A stretch of 64,000 nt of DNA from positions 1,146,001-1,210,000 of the forward strand of contig NZ_FNKZ01000001.1 of NCBI RefSeq assembly GCF_900104255.1, in the 5' to 3' direction. Under the pieces are notes generated by a model. The model searched no databases. It was not told the origin of the DNA and was given only the letters and a program-made list of their open reading frames with translations. The DNA comes from Pseudoxanthomonas sp. CF385. Lineage in GTDB: Bacteria > Pseudomonadota > Gammaproteobacteria > Xanthomonadales > Xanthomonadaceae. The position numbers and the translations under genes were made by a program. Below, in pieces: positions 20,601-28,300 of the stretch (positions are counted from its first letter, which is position 1; each line of letters starts with the position of its first letter).

Positions 20601-21734
20601 TTCGGCCGTGCGTTCTTCGAGGCGTTCCCGAAGCCGACCGCCGACGACGTGCGCGGCGAGCTCGCCCGCTTCCTGTCGCGGGCGACGGGCGTGGCGGTGG
20701 CCGCACTCGATTTCGATGACGCCGCACTGGAGCCGCACCTGCGCATGAACCTGCGGCTGCGCGAAGACCCGCGAGGCGGTGGCGAGGGCCGCGTACTGGC
20801 CGAATCGCGCGACCTCGATGCCTTGCGCGCCCGCTTCGGCGCGAAGGCAGGGGAGGCCTTCGCCGCACGTGCGGGGCGCGCGATGGCGGCGAACGGCCTG
20901 CGTGAATTCCCTGCGCAGGCCATCCCGCATGAAGTTCCTGGCGAGGCCGGCGTGCCCGCCTATCCGGCGCTGCGGGACGAGGGCGATACGGTGGCATTGC
21001 AGGTGTTCGCCGACCGCGCCGAGGCGGACGCGGCGCATCCGCGCGGTGTCCGCCGCCTGCTGGAGATCGCCCTCGCCGACAAGGTGAAGCAGGCGCGCAA
21101 GCAGCTGCCGGTGCCGCCCAAGACCGGCTTGCTGTATGCGGCCATCGAATCGCAGGAGCGCCTGCGGGGTGACATCGTCGATGCGGCGATGAATGCGGTG
21201 CTGGCAGACGGACTGGGCGCGATCCGCGACCGCACCGCGTTCGAGCAGCGGCGCGAGGAGGCCGGCAAGCGGCTGTTCGGCGAAGCGATGGAGCGGCTGA
21301 AACTGGCCGAGGCGATCCTGTCCGCTGTGGCCGACCTGAAGCCGCAACTGGAGGCGCCGCTGATGGGCTGGGCGCGCGGCAATCTCGACGACCTGCGTGC
21401 GCAGCTCGCGGCGCTGGTGCATCCCGGGTTTCTCCGCGACACGCCGGCCGATGCGCTCGCGCAGCTGCCGCGTTACGTGAAGGCGATGCGGCTGCGGGCG
21501 GAGCGCGCGGTACGCGACCCGACCCGGGACCAGTCGCGGATGCTGGAGATCAAACCGTTCGTCGATGCGCTGGCCCAGGCCGTGAGCGACGGCGTCGCGG
21601 GATCGCCGGACTGGCAGGCCCTGCGCTGGGACCTGGAGGAACTGCGCGTGTCGATGTTCGCCCAGGAACTGGGCGCGCGCGCCGGCGTTTCGCCGAAGAA
21701 GCTCGCGCAGCGCCTGCAGGCGCTGCGCGGCTGA
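17625..21734 (+). CDS. hrpA: ATP-dependent RNA helicase HrpA (DEAH box)
   Basis: A 1369-residue DEAH/RHA helicase; in E. coli HrpA acts on mRNA and on stalled ribosomes. Walker A is GETGSGKTTQLPK (about residues 104-116), the DEAH box VDEAHERSLN is at about 202-211, motif III is TSATID, and motif VI is QRKGRCGRIAEG. Beyond the helicase core come the HA2/OB-fold regions and a long C-terminal DUF3418-type domain from about residue 750 to near the end. This long tail distinguishes HrpA from the shorter HrpB. An Ala-rich, lower-conservation stretch (about residues 625-690) links the halves. It is slightly longer than E. coli HrpA (1300). Confidence 0.96.
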   Translation: MNIPRDPSPPPPDRAALEQGRRALDGALSRDRGRLHGLWSRWQGKPGDAGARQAFEQALDASVATRERRRSTVPEVTLDDSLPIAREGERIVELIRNHQVVVIAGETGSGKTTQLPKLCLAAGRGVAGMIGCTQPRRIAARAVARRVAEELKTEVGRGVGFQVRFNDQVGEDTHIKFMTDGILLAEIASDRWLSAYDTIIVDEAHERSLNIDFLLGYLKQLLRKRHDLKVIVTSATIDTERFARHFDDAPVISVEGRTFPVEVRYRALEGEGEQEGERTVNDAIVAAVDEITRLDARGDVLVFLPGEREIRDAHQALERRKYRQTDVLPLYARLSNQDQDRVFNPGPNRRIVLATNVAETSLTVPRIRYVIDPGFARVKRYSPRNKLDRLHIEPISQASANQRKGRCGRIAEGICYRLYAEADFQARAEFTDPEIRRSSLGGVILRMLQLGLGRIEDFPFLEAPDERAIADGWQQLTELGAIDSERRMTAIGKQMARLPVDVKLARMLVAAQAAGCLRPMLVIASFLGIQDPRERPADARGAADAAHAQFADGRSEFVGVLRLWDAYRQAHEDLTQSKLRDWCGRHFLGFLRMREWRELHRQLRLLCEELGWKEEDAEASMAPLLAGSSAPPAARDDAAAAKATRGQLHRAARLAREGKADAAAAPVPVRAQEDRVPAAGGYSERARASAYQTLHRALIAGLPTQIGHRTDKGDFQAPRQRRFLPFPGSALSKRPPPWLLAANLLDTQKVWGMTLAAIEPDWVIAEIPHLLLRKHFDPHWSRAQGQVLASEQISLFGLVLAPKKPVHYGRIEPVEAHDIFVRQGLVSGEINTRAGFVADNLKTLEQAREEEAKLRRAGLVADEDWQARWYLDRVPSDLHSAAGLDAWWKTLPADKRRALHWSLTDLLPGEGSEEDRYPKYFALGDARLPLHYRFEPGAVDDGVTLEVPLHLLNALDPARLSWLAPGFVADKASGLIRSLPKAMRRNYVPAPDFGRAFFEAFPKPTADDVRGELARFLSRATGVAVAALDFDDAALEPHLRMNLRLREDPRGGGEGRVLAESRDLDALRARFGAKAGEAFAARAGRAMAANGLREFPAQAIPHEVPGEAGVPAYPALRDEGDTVALQVFADRAEADAAHPRGVRRLLEIALADKVKQARKQLPVPPKTGLLYAAIESQERLRGDIVDAAMNAVLADGLGAIRDRTAFEQRREEAGKRLFGEAMERLKLAEAILSAVADLKPQLEAPLMGWARGNLDDLRAQLAALVHPGFLRDTPADALAQLPRYVKAMRLRAERAVRDPTRDQSRMLEIKPFVDALAQAVSDGVAGSPDWQALRWDLEELRVSMFAQELGARAGVSPKKLAQRLQALRG

Positions 21735-21740
21735 CCGTGC

Positions 21741-22289
21741 CTACTTGATGCGGCGCACCTTGGCGGCGGTGTTGTAGCCGCCGATGCGCAGGAACCAGTT
21801 GTTGAACAGTCCCGGTTTGACGACGACGTCCGGATTGGTCTTGCGCACGCCGGGCAGGCTCGCGGGCTCGATCTGTTCCCACACCTGGCCATTGGCCAGC
21901 GTGTAGCGGTTGCCCTCGGCGAAGCCCTTGAACTCCCCTACGAGCGTGCTCTTGATGGGTTCGTCCGAACCGAAATCGAAGAAGCCGCGGTTTTCCTGCT
22001 CGACCCGCTTGCGCGTATCGGCCTGGGCCTGCGCGACGGCGGTCTGGGTTTCCTGGCGCACCTGCTCGACGGCGCGGGCCGTTTCCGTGCCGACCTTGCG
22101 GTTCAGCCACGTGCTCAGCGCCGACAATTCGGCGTCGCTGAGCTTGTCGAGGCCCGCGGCCTTGAACTCCTCCGGCGTCATCGACGCGCGCAGGTCGGCG
22201 AACCTGGCGTCGGCCGCGGCATCCTGCGCGAAAGCGAACAGCGGAGCGGTCAGCAACACGAGGGATAGAAACAAGCGGCTCATCTTCAT
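21741..22289 (-). CDS. Secreted protein of unknown function
   Basis: A 182-residue protein with a signal peptide (MKMSRLFLSLVLLTAPLFAF, cleaved after AFA before QDAAA). The mature part starts with a helical region holding SMTPEEFKAAGLDKLSDAELSAL, continues with an Ala/Glu/Gln/Arg amphipathic coiled coil (about residues 75-105), and ends in a beta-rich segment including GNRYTLANGQVWEQIEPA, a pattern found in many uncharacterised xanthomonad exported proteins. No catalytic motif is visible. It converges on hrpA with stops 6 bases apart and is divergent from relA with 71 bases between the starts. Confidence 0.8.
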   Translation of the reverse strand: MKMSRLFLSLVLLTAPLFAFAQDAAADARFADLRASMTPEEFKAAGLDKLSDAELSALSTWLNRKVGTETARAVEQVRQETQTAVAQAQADTRKRVEQENRGFFDFGSDEPIKSTLVGEFKGFAEGNRYTLANGQVWEQIEPASLPGVRKTNPDVVVKPGLFNNWFLRIGGYNTAAKVRRIK

Positions 22290-22360
22290 GGTTGTTCCTG
22301 CGGGCGACTGGCCGGTAGTGTAGTCATTCCGGCGGCGCCTGACCGCCTCGCTCCCCCGCC

Positions 22361-24508
22361 ATGGTGGCCCCCGTTCACGACATCGCCACGTTGCTGCAAC
22401 GGCCCGCGCTGCACGGGCTGCCAGCGCCGTTGCGGCACGCTCTCGCCGAAGCCGCGACCCACCCCGGCGTGGATGCCGGCATGCCCGATGCGCCGGGCGT
22501 GGTCGCCGATACCCTGGATACGCTCGCCGCGCTGTCGGCGGATGGCGATGTCCTCCTGGCCGCGCTGCTGTACGGGCTTCCCTCACTGCAATCCGCCCTG
22601 CCGGCAGGCAAGCCGGTCCCCGGCCTGGCGGACCTGCTGGAGGGCCAGGCGGCCGCCGCACAAGTCTGGGCGTTGCACGCGGAACAGGCACGCGGAGCGA
22701 ATACGGAGGGCTTGCGCCGGCTGCTGTTGGCGATCGTGCGCGACCTGCGCGTCGTGCCCATCCTGCTCGCGCGCCAACTGGCGCGGATGCGCGCGGCGGG
22801 CAGCCTGCCTGAGGAACAGCGGCAGGCGCTGGCGCGATTGACCCGCGACATCCACGCGCCGCTGGCCAACCGTCTGGGCATCTGGCAGCTCAAGTGGGAA
22901 CTCGAGGACCTCGCGTTCCGCTACCTGCAGCCGCAGACGTACAAGCAGGTCGCCGCGCAGCTCGACGAGAAGCGCACCGGTCGCGAACGCTACATCGCGG
23001 CCGTCATCGCCAGCCTGCAGGCGGCGCTGGCGGAGCACGGCATCCACGCCGAGATCAGCGGCCGTCCGAAGCACATCTACAGCATCTGGCGGAAGATGCA
23101 GCGCAAGCAGGTGGGTTTCGACGAACTCTACGACCTGCGCGCCGTGCGCATCGCGGTGGACGATGTCGCGGCGTGCTACGCCGCGCTCGGCATCGTGCAT
23201 GCGCTGTGGGTGCCGATCCCGAGCGAGTTCGACGATTACATCGCGCGCCCGAAGGCGAACGACTACCGCTCGCTGCATACCGCCGTGGTCGGTCCGGAGG
23301 GACGCACGCTGGAAGTGCAGATCCGCACGCATGAGATGCACGCGCAGGCCGAACTGGGCGTGGCCGCGCACTGGAAGTACAAGGAAGGCAAGAGCGGCGG
23401 CGATGCCTTCGACCGCAAGATCGCGTGGATGCGGCGGCTGCTCGACGGGGCCGGCGACGGCGCAGGGGAGGGCGCGCTGGCCGGCGACCTGGACGCGGAG
23501 CTGGTCGAGGATCGCGTCTACGCGCTGACGCCGAAGGGCGAGGTGGTGGACCTGCCGCAGGGCGGCACCGTGCTGGACTTCGCTTACCACGTGCACACGA
23601 TGGTCGGCCACCGCACGCGCGGGGCGAAGGTCAACGGCCGCATCGTGCCGTTGAACCACGCGCTCGCCAGCGGCGATCGCGTCGAGATCATGACCTCGAA
23701 GGAGCCCGAACCGCGGCGCGACTGGCTGCTGCCGGCGAACGGCTTCCTCGCCAGCGGACGCTCGCGCGACAAGGTGCGCGCGTGGTTCCACAAGCTCGAC
23801 CGGACGCGCAACCTGCAGGCCGGTCGCGAGCTGCTGGAAAAGGAGCTCAAGCGCCTGGGCCTGCACCACGCCGACCTCACCGGCGTGGCGAAGAAATTCC
23901 ACGCCGAGACCATCGACGACCTGTACATCCAGGTGGCGCTGGGCGACGTCGGGCCGCACCAGGTGGGCCGCGCCCTGCACGAAGAGCAGCGCAGCGCCGC
24001 GGAGCCGGACGAGCCCGTGCTGCCGGTGCGTCGGCCGCCGCGCAAGGTGGCCGCACCGGGCAAGTCGAAGTTCACCGTCCAGGGCGTGGGCAACCTGCTG
24101 GTGCAACTGGCCCGCTGCTGCCAGCCGGTGCCGGGCGAGCCCATCGCCGGCTATCTGACACGCGGTCGCGGTGTCACCGTGCACCGCACCGATTGCCCCG
24201 CCTTCGCCCGGCTCGCCGCGGCCAGCCCGCAGCGTGTGCTGCCCGTGGAGTGGGGCCAGGCCGGGGGCGGATACGAAGTCGACGTGCAGGTCACGGCGAT
24301 CGATCGCAAGTGGCTGCTCAAGGACATCACCACCCTGATCGCCCAGGAAGAAGCCAACGTGCTGGACATCAACAGCCAGAACAACCGCGCCAGCGGGCGC
24401 GTTCACCTGCGCCTGCGCTTGAAGGTGGCGGACTTCGGCCAGCTCTCGACGCTGCTGGGCAAGCTGGATGCGCTGCCGGGCGTGGAAGACGCACGGCGTT
24501 CAGGCTGA
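22361..24508 (+). CDS. relA: RelA-type (p)ppGpp synthetase
   Basis: Ribosome-associated alarmone synthetase that makes (p)ppGpp in amino-acid starvation. The 715-residue protein has the full long-RSH layout: N-terminal pseudo-HD domain, synthetase (about 230-345, ISGRPKHIYSIWRKM, RPKANDYRSLHTAVVG, EVQIRTHEMHAQAELG), TGS (about 385-445, YALTPKGEVVDLPQGGTVLDF), a conserved-cysteine region with RCCQPVPGEPIAGY, and a C-terminal ACT domain. The hydrolase region reads LLAALLYGLPSLQ where SpoT-type enzymes have LLHDxxED, so the metal-binding His-Asp pair is lost and the enzyme should only synthesise. A separate SpoT is expected elsewhere. Confidence 0.95.
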   Translation: MVAPVHDIATLLQRPALHGLPAPLRHALAEAATHPGVDAGMPDAPGVVADTLDTLAALSADGDVLLAALLYGLPSLQSALPAGKPVPGLADLLEGQAAAAQVWALHAEQARGANTEGLRRLLLAIVRDLRVVPILLARQLARMRAAGSLPEEQRQALARLTRDIHAPLANRLGIWQLKWELEDLAFRYLQPQTYKQVAAQLDEKRTGRERYIAAVIASLQAALAEHGIHAEISGRPKHIYSIWRKMQRKQVGFDELYDLRAVRIAVDDVAACYAALGIVHALWVPIPSEFDDYIARPKANDYRSLHTAVVGPEGRTLEVQIRTHEMHAQAELGVAAHWKYKEGKSGGDAFDRKIAWMRRLLDGAGDGAGEGALAGDLDAELVEDRVYALTPKGEVVDLPQGGTVLDFAYHVHTMVGHRTRGAKVNGRIVPLNHALASGDRVEIMTSKEPEPRRDWLLPANGFLASGRSRDKVRAWFHKLDRTRNLQAGRELLEKELKRLGLHHADLTGVAKKFHAETIDDLYIQVALGDVGPHQVGRALHEEQRSAAEPDEPVLPVRRPPRKVAAPGKSKFTVQGVGNLLVQLARCCQPVPGEPIAGYLTRGRGVTVHRTDCPAFARLAAASPQRVLPVEWGQAGGGYEVDVQVTAIDRKWLLKDITTLIAQEEANVLDINSQNNRASGRVHLRLRLKVADFGQLSTLLGKLDALPGVEDARRSG

Positions 24509-24525
24509 GTCGCTATCCTGCGGGG

Positions 24526-26112
24526 GTGACCCGCGAAGACCGCCCCGACACCGGCCGCGATCGCCGCATCGAACCGCGCATCGACTGGACGCGCGTCATC
24601 GCGGCGGCGCGCACGCACCACGAGCCACCCATTCCCGCGTGGCGCGAGCGGCGGTATTGGCGATGGGGCGCTGCGGTCGCGCTGATGCTGGTCGTGCTGC
24701 TGGTGGTCTTCCGCCGCCCGATGGCGGACGTGCTCTGGCCCGAAACGCGCGTGCAGGCCCTGCTCGACCAGGCAGGGCGCGCGCTGGCCGAGGGACGGCT
24801 TGATGCCGACGACGGCACTGGCGCGCGTCAACTCTATGAAGCCGCCCAGGCGCTCGATACCGACCGGAACGAAGCGGCCATCGGGCTGCGGCGCGTGGCG
24901 CAGGATGCCTTGCGCCAAGCGGCCGCCGCGCTGGTGCAGAACCGGTTCGAGGACGCGCGGGATCGGCTGGCACTCGCGCGGGACCTGCAGGTGCCACGCG
25001 CACAGGCGGACGCGTTCGCCGCACGGTTGCGCGCGCGCGAAGCGGAGCATGCCGGTCTCGACGGCGTACTGCAGGCGGCGACGCAGGCGCACGAGGCCGG
25101 CAGGCTCGTCGGCAGCGAAGACGCCGCGCTTCCCCTCTACCAGCGCGTGCTCGCGCTGCAGCCGGCTCGGCTGGAAGCGCTCGAAGGCCGGGAGGATGCG
25201 TTGTCGGATCTCTTGCAGGAGGCAGGGCGTCATCTGGCCCGCAACGAACCGGGGCAAGCAGCGGCGTTGATCGCCGAGGCGCAGACGTTCGATGCGGGGC
25301 ATGTCGACCTGCCGCAGGCGCAGGCGGCGCTCGCGACCGCGCTGGAGTCGCGTCGTCGTGCGGCCGCACGCGACATCGCGCGCGGGCGACTGGCGCCGGC
25401 GCGCGCGGCGTACGAGGCGGTGCTGGCGGCGGTGCCGGACGATGCCGCCGCGCGCCAGGGGCTGGAGCAGGTGGGCGTGGCCCATGCGGCGTTGGCGGAG
25501 CGGCAGGCGGCGGACTTCCGCTTCGACGAGGCACGACAGGAACTGGCCCAGGCCCGCGCGCTGGCGCCACAATCGGTGCGCGTCACCCAGGCGGAGCAGG
25601 CCGTGGTCCGCGCCGAGCAGGCGCGCGGCCGGTTGGGCACGGTCCTGCCGACGCGCGAACGCGACCGACGCATGCAGGTCCTGCTCGCCGCGATGGCCCA
25701 GGCCGAGGCGCAGGGACAGTGGCTCACGCCGCCGGGCGAAAGCGCCTACGACAAGTTGCGTGCCGCGCAGGCGCTGGCGCCCGACGCGCCTGCGGTGAAA
25801 CAGGCCGCGGCGCGCCTGCTGCCTGCCGTACGCACGTGCTACGAAGACGAACTGCGCGCGAACCGCATCCGTCGCGCGCAGGCCTGCCAGCAGGCATGGC
25901 AGACGCTGCAACCGCGCGATGCAGGATTGGCCGATGCCCGCCGGCGACTGGCGGAGAAGTGGATCGCGGTAGGCAGCGAGCGCCTCGGCGCGGGCGACAT
26001 CGCGTTCGCCTCGCAGGCATTGGATGAGGCGCGCCGGCTCGATGCGACGGTGTCCGGCCTCGAAGACTTCCAGGCGCGCGTGCGCCTGGCGCAGGCCCCT
26101 CCGCCGCGCTAG
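24526..26112 (+). CDS. Membrane-anchored TPR-like protein of unknown function
   Basis: A 528-residue protein with a charged cytoplasmic N-terminus, one membrane helix at about residues 47-63 (WGAAVALMLVVLLVVF), then about 450 residues of Ala/Arg/Glu/Leu-rich helical repeats of TPR character on the far side (for example ARQLYEAAQALDTDRNEAAIG and ALPLYQRVLALQPARLEALEG). Such proteins scaffold envelope complexes, but no specific function can be read. I chose GTG 24526 because it starts 17 bases after relA; the frame is open far upstream but overlaps relA. The stop overlaps that of the convergent glycosyltransferase in a shared CTAG. Confidence 0.75.
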   Translation: MTREDRPDTGRDRRIEPRIDWTRVIAAARTHHEPPIPAWRERRYWRWGAAVALMLVVLLVVFRRPMADVLWPETRVQALLDQAGRALAEGRLDADDGTGARQLYEAAQALDTDRNEAAIGLRRVAQDALRQAAAALVQNRFEDARDRLALARDLQVPRAQADAFAARLRAREAEHAGLDGVLQAATQAHEAGRLVGSEDAALPLYQRVLALQPARLEALEGREDALSDLLQEAGRHLARNEPGQAAALIAEAQTFDAGHVDLPQAQAALATALESRRRAAARDIARGRLAPARAAYEAVLAAVPDDAAARQGLEQVGVAHAALAERQAADFRFDEARQELAQARALAPQSVRVTQAEQAVVRAEQARGRLGTVLPTRERDRRMQVLLAAMAQAEAQGQWLTPPGESAYDKLRAAQALAPDAPAVKQAAARLLPAVRTCYEDELRANRIRRAQACQQAWQTLQPRDAGLADARRRLAEKWIAVGSERLGAGDIAFASQALDEARRLDATVSGLEDFQARVRLAQAPPPR

Positions 26113-28205
26113 CGCAGGAACACGCGACGCACCACGTCGCGCGCCGCGTCGAGCGAGAAATGGCGGCGGATGTTTTCGCGACCGTTCGCCGACAGGCGTT
26201 CCCACAGCACGGCGTCGTTGTACAGCGAGACGACGGCGTCCGCGAACGCGTCTGCCGTGTCGGCGACCCAGACGTCGTGTCCATCGACGAGTCGCATACC
26301 CTCGACCGCGCAGGATGTGGCGACGACGGGCTGGCCGTGCGCCATGCTCAGGTTCACCTTGCCCTTGACGCCCGCACCGAAGCGCAGCGGCGCGACGGCC
26401 ACGCGGGCGCCGTCCATGTAAGGCGCCAGATCCGGTACGTGCCCATGCACGGCGATGCCGGGCAGCTGCTGCAGCGCAAGCACGTCCGCCGGGGGTTCGG
26501 CGCCGATGCAGTGGAAACGCACGTCCGGAAGACGCTCGCGGATGCGGGGGAAGACGTCGCGGCCGAACCACAGCACGGCATCGACGTTCGGCGGATGGCG
26601 GAAACCGCCGACGAACACCAGGTCCCGCCGCTGCGCGTAGGGGGCGCCGCCGTCCGCGACCTCATGCAGGTTCGAGAGGACGTCGATCCGCGCGTCGGGC
26701 AGCAGGGGCACGAGCATATCGGCCTCGGCGGGGCTGACCACCAGCGTCGCGTCCGCCTGGCGCATCAGCGCGAGCTCGCGCTCGCGTGTCCGCTCCGCGC
26801 TGCGTCGCAACGCCTCGTCCCCGGCCACCTCCGCACCGCGCGTCTCGCGCAGGAAATGCAGATCGACCGTGTCGAACACGACACGCGCCTGCGGCGCGAA
26901 CCGGCGCACGAGCGGGAGGAATTCGGAGGCGACGTAGTGACGGGACAGCATCACCACGTCGAAGCGCGGCCCGTGCTCGCGCAGCCAGGATGCGACGGTG
27001 CCGGTGAACGGCGCATGCCATGTCTCGATGCCGCGCTGCCGCAGGTCCGTGGTGTCCCTGCCGGCGTGGCGCAGGTCCGCCGGCAGGAACACGACGTGCG
27101 CCCCTTCGTCGACCAACAGGCGCATGAGGTTGGACATCCGCAGCGACGCGGAGTCGTGCTGCGGCCGGGGTGTTTCCGCATCGACGACCAGCACCTGGCG
27201 TCGGCCGCGCGCGAGCACCGCGGGCGATGGCAGCGTGCCCGCCGCAGGCTGCCGGCCGAGCGCGGCGGCCCACTTGCGGGCGAACACGTCGCGGTTGCGG
27301 ACCTGGTAGGCCTTCGCGCCGCTGCCCGTGTCGGTGCCTGCGGTGATGCCTTCCAGGTGCACCACGCGCGACGCGGGCTGATAGATCACGCGGCGTCCGT
27401 GCGCACGCACCGCGAAGGCGAGATCGGTGTCCTCGTAGTAGGCCGGCGCATAGCGCGTGTCGAAGCCGCCGACCTCGCGGAACAGCGACGTCGGCAGCAT
27501 GATCGCCGCACCCGAGCAGTAGTCCGCATCGCGCACGCTCGCGTAGCGCGGATCGTCCGGCGAATCGAAGCGCCCGTAGTTCCACGCCGATCCGTCATCG
27601 AAGACCACGCCGCCGGCCTCCTGCAGGCGACCGTCCGGATACACCAGCTGTGCGCCGACCAAGCCGGCTTCCGGCCATGCGCCGAAGGTATCCAGCAGCG
27701 CTTCGAGCCAGCCGGGCTGTGGAAACGTGTCGTTGTTGAGGAAGACAAGATAGTCGCCGCGGGCGAGCGCGGCACCGTCGTTGCACGCGGCGATGAAGCC
27801 GCCGTTGGTGGTGCGCCGGTGGTAACGCAGGCCGGCGACCGATGCCATCCAGTCGCGCGTCTCGTCGCGCGAACCGTCGTCGACGACGATGATTTCGCAG
27901 GCCACGGACGGCGGATGCTCGGCCAGTGCGCGCAGGCAGCCCAGCGTGTGCATCGCCTGGTTGTAGACGGGGATCACGATACTGACGCGTGGCGATTCGC
28001 TCGCGGGCACGGCGAAGGGCGCGAACGCAGCGTCGGCCGGCCGGTACAGGACGCCAGGGGCGAGCGGAGGACGAGGGGCGAACTGGCGCCGCACCCGTGC
28101 CCAGGTCGCCGACAGGCCGCGCGTGCGCAGGCTGGCCAGTCCCCGGCGGACCAGGCCGCGCGTGCGTTCCAGCATGAAGCGCAGGTCCGCCCACGACATC
28201 GACAT
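26109..28205 (-). CDS. Two-domain glycosyltransferase (GT2 plus GT4-like)
   Basis: A 698-residue protein joining two glycosyltransferase folds. The first (about residues 70-305) is a GT-A family 2 domain: VSIVIPVYNQ, the nucleotide-binding VVDDGSRDETR, FLNNDTFPQPGW in the DxD region, and YYEDTDLAFAVRAHG. The second (about 335-698) is a GT-B fold of the GT4 type, with VFVGGFRHPPNVDAVLWF and a C-terminal RFGAGVKGKVNLSMAHGQPVV donor-binding motif. It probably adds two successive sugars to a surface polysaccharide or glycolipid. There is no membrane helix and no adjoining polysaccharide cluster. Start ATG 28205 or 28199 (two residues shorter). Confidence 0.88.
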   Translation of the reverse strand: MSMSWADLRFMLERTRGLVRRGLASLRTRGLSATWARVRRQFAPRPPLAPGVLYRPADAAFAPFAVPASESPRVSIVIPVYNQAMHTLGCLRALAEHPPSVACEIIVVDDGSRDETRDWMASVAGLRYHRRTTNGGFIAACNDGAALARGDYLVFLNNDTFPQPGWLEALLDTFGAWPEAGLVGAQLVYPDGRLQEAGGVVFDDGSAWNYGRFDSPDDPRYASVRDADYCSGAAIMLPTSLFREVGGFDTRYAPAYYEDTDLAFAVRAHGRRVIYQPASRVVHLEGITAGTDTGSGAKAYQVRNRDVFARKWAAALGRQPAAGTLPSPAVLARGRRQVLVVDAETPRPQHDSASLRMSNLMRLLVDEGAHVVFLPADLRHAGRDTTDLRQRGIETWHAPFTGTVASWLREHGPRFDVVMLSRHYVASEFLPLVRRFAPQARVVFDTVDLHFLRETRGAEVAGDEALRRSAERTRERELALMRQADATLVVSPAEADMLVPLLPDARIDVLSNLHEVADGGAPYAQRRDLVFVGGFRHPPNVDAVLWFGRDVFPRIRERLPDVRFHCIGAEPPADVLALQQLPGIAVHGHVPDLAPYMDGARVAVAPLRFGAGVKGKVNLSMAHGQPVVATSCAVEGMRLVDGHDVWVADTADAFADAVVSLYNDAVLWERLSANGRENIRRHFSLDAARDVVRRVFLR

Positions 28206-28300
28206 TCCGTTGCAACTCCAGCTGAGTGGGGGGCGCTCGGGCCGGGCGCACCCTTGGCGGCTGCGCTAGACTCGCCCGAATTCCCATTGTCGCATCCCCT

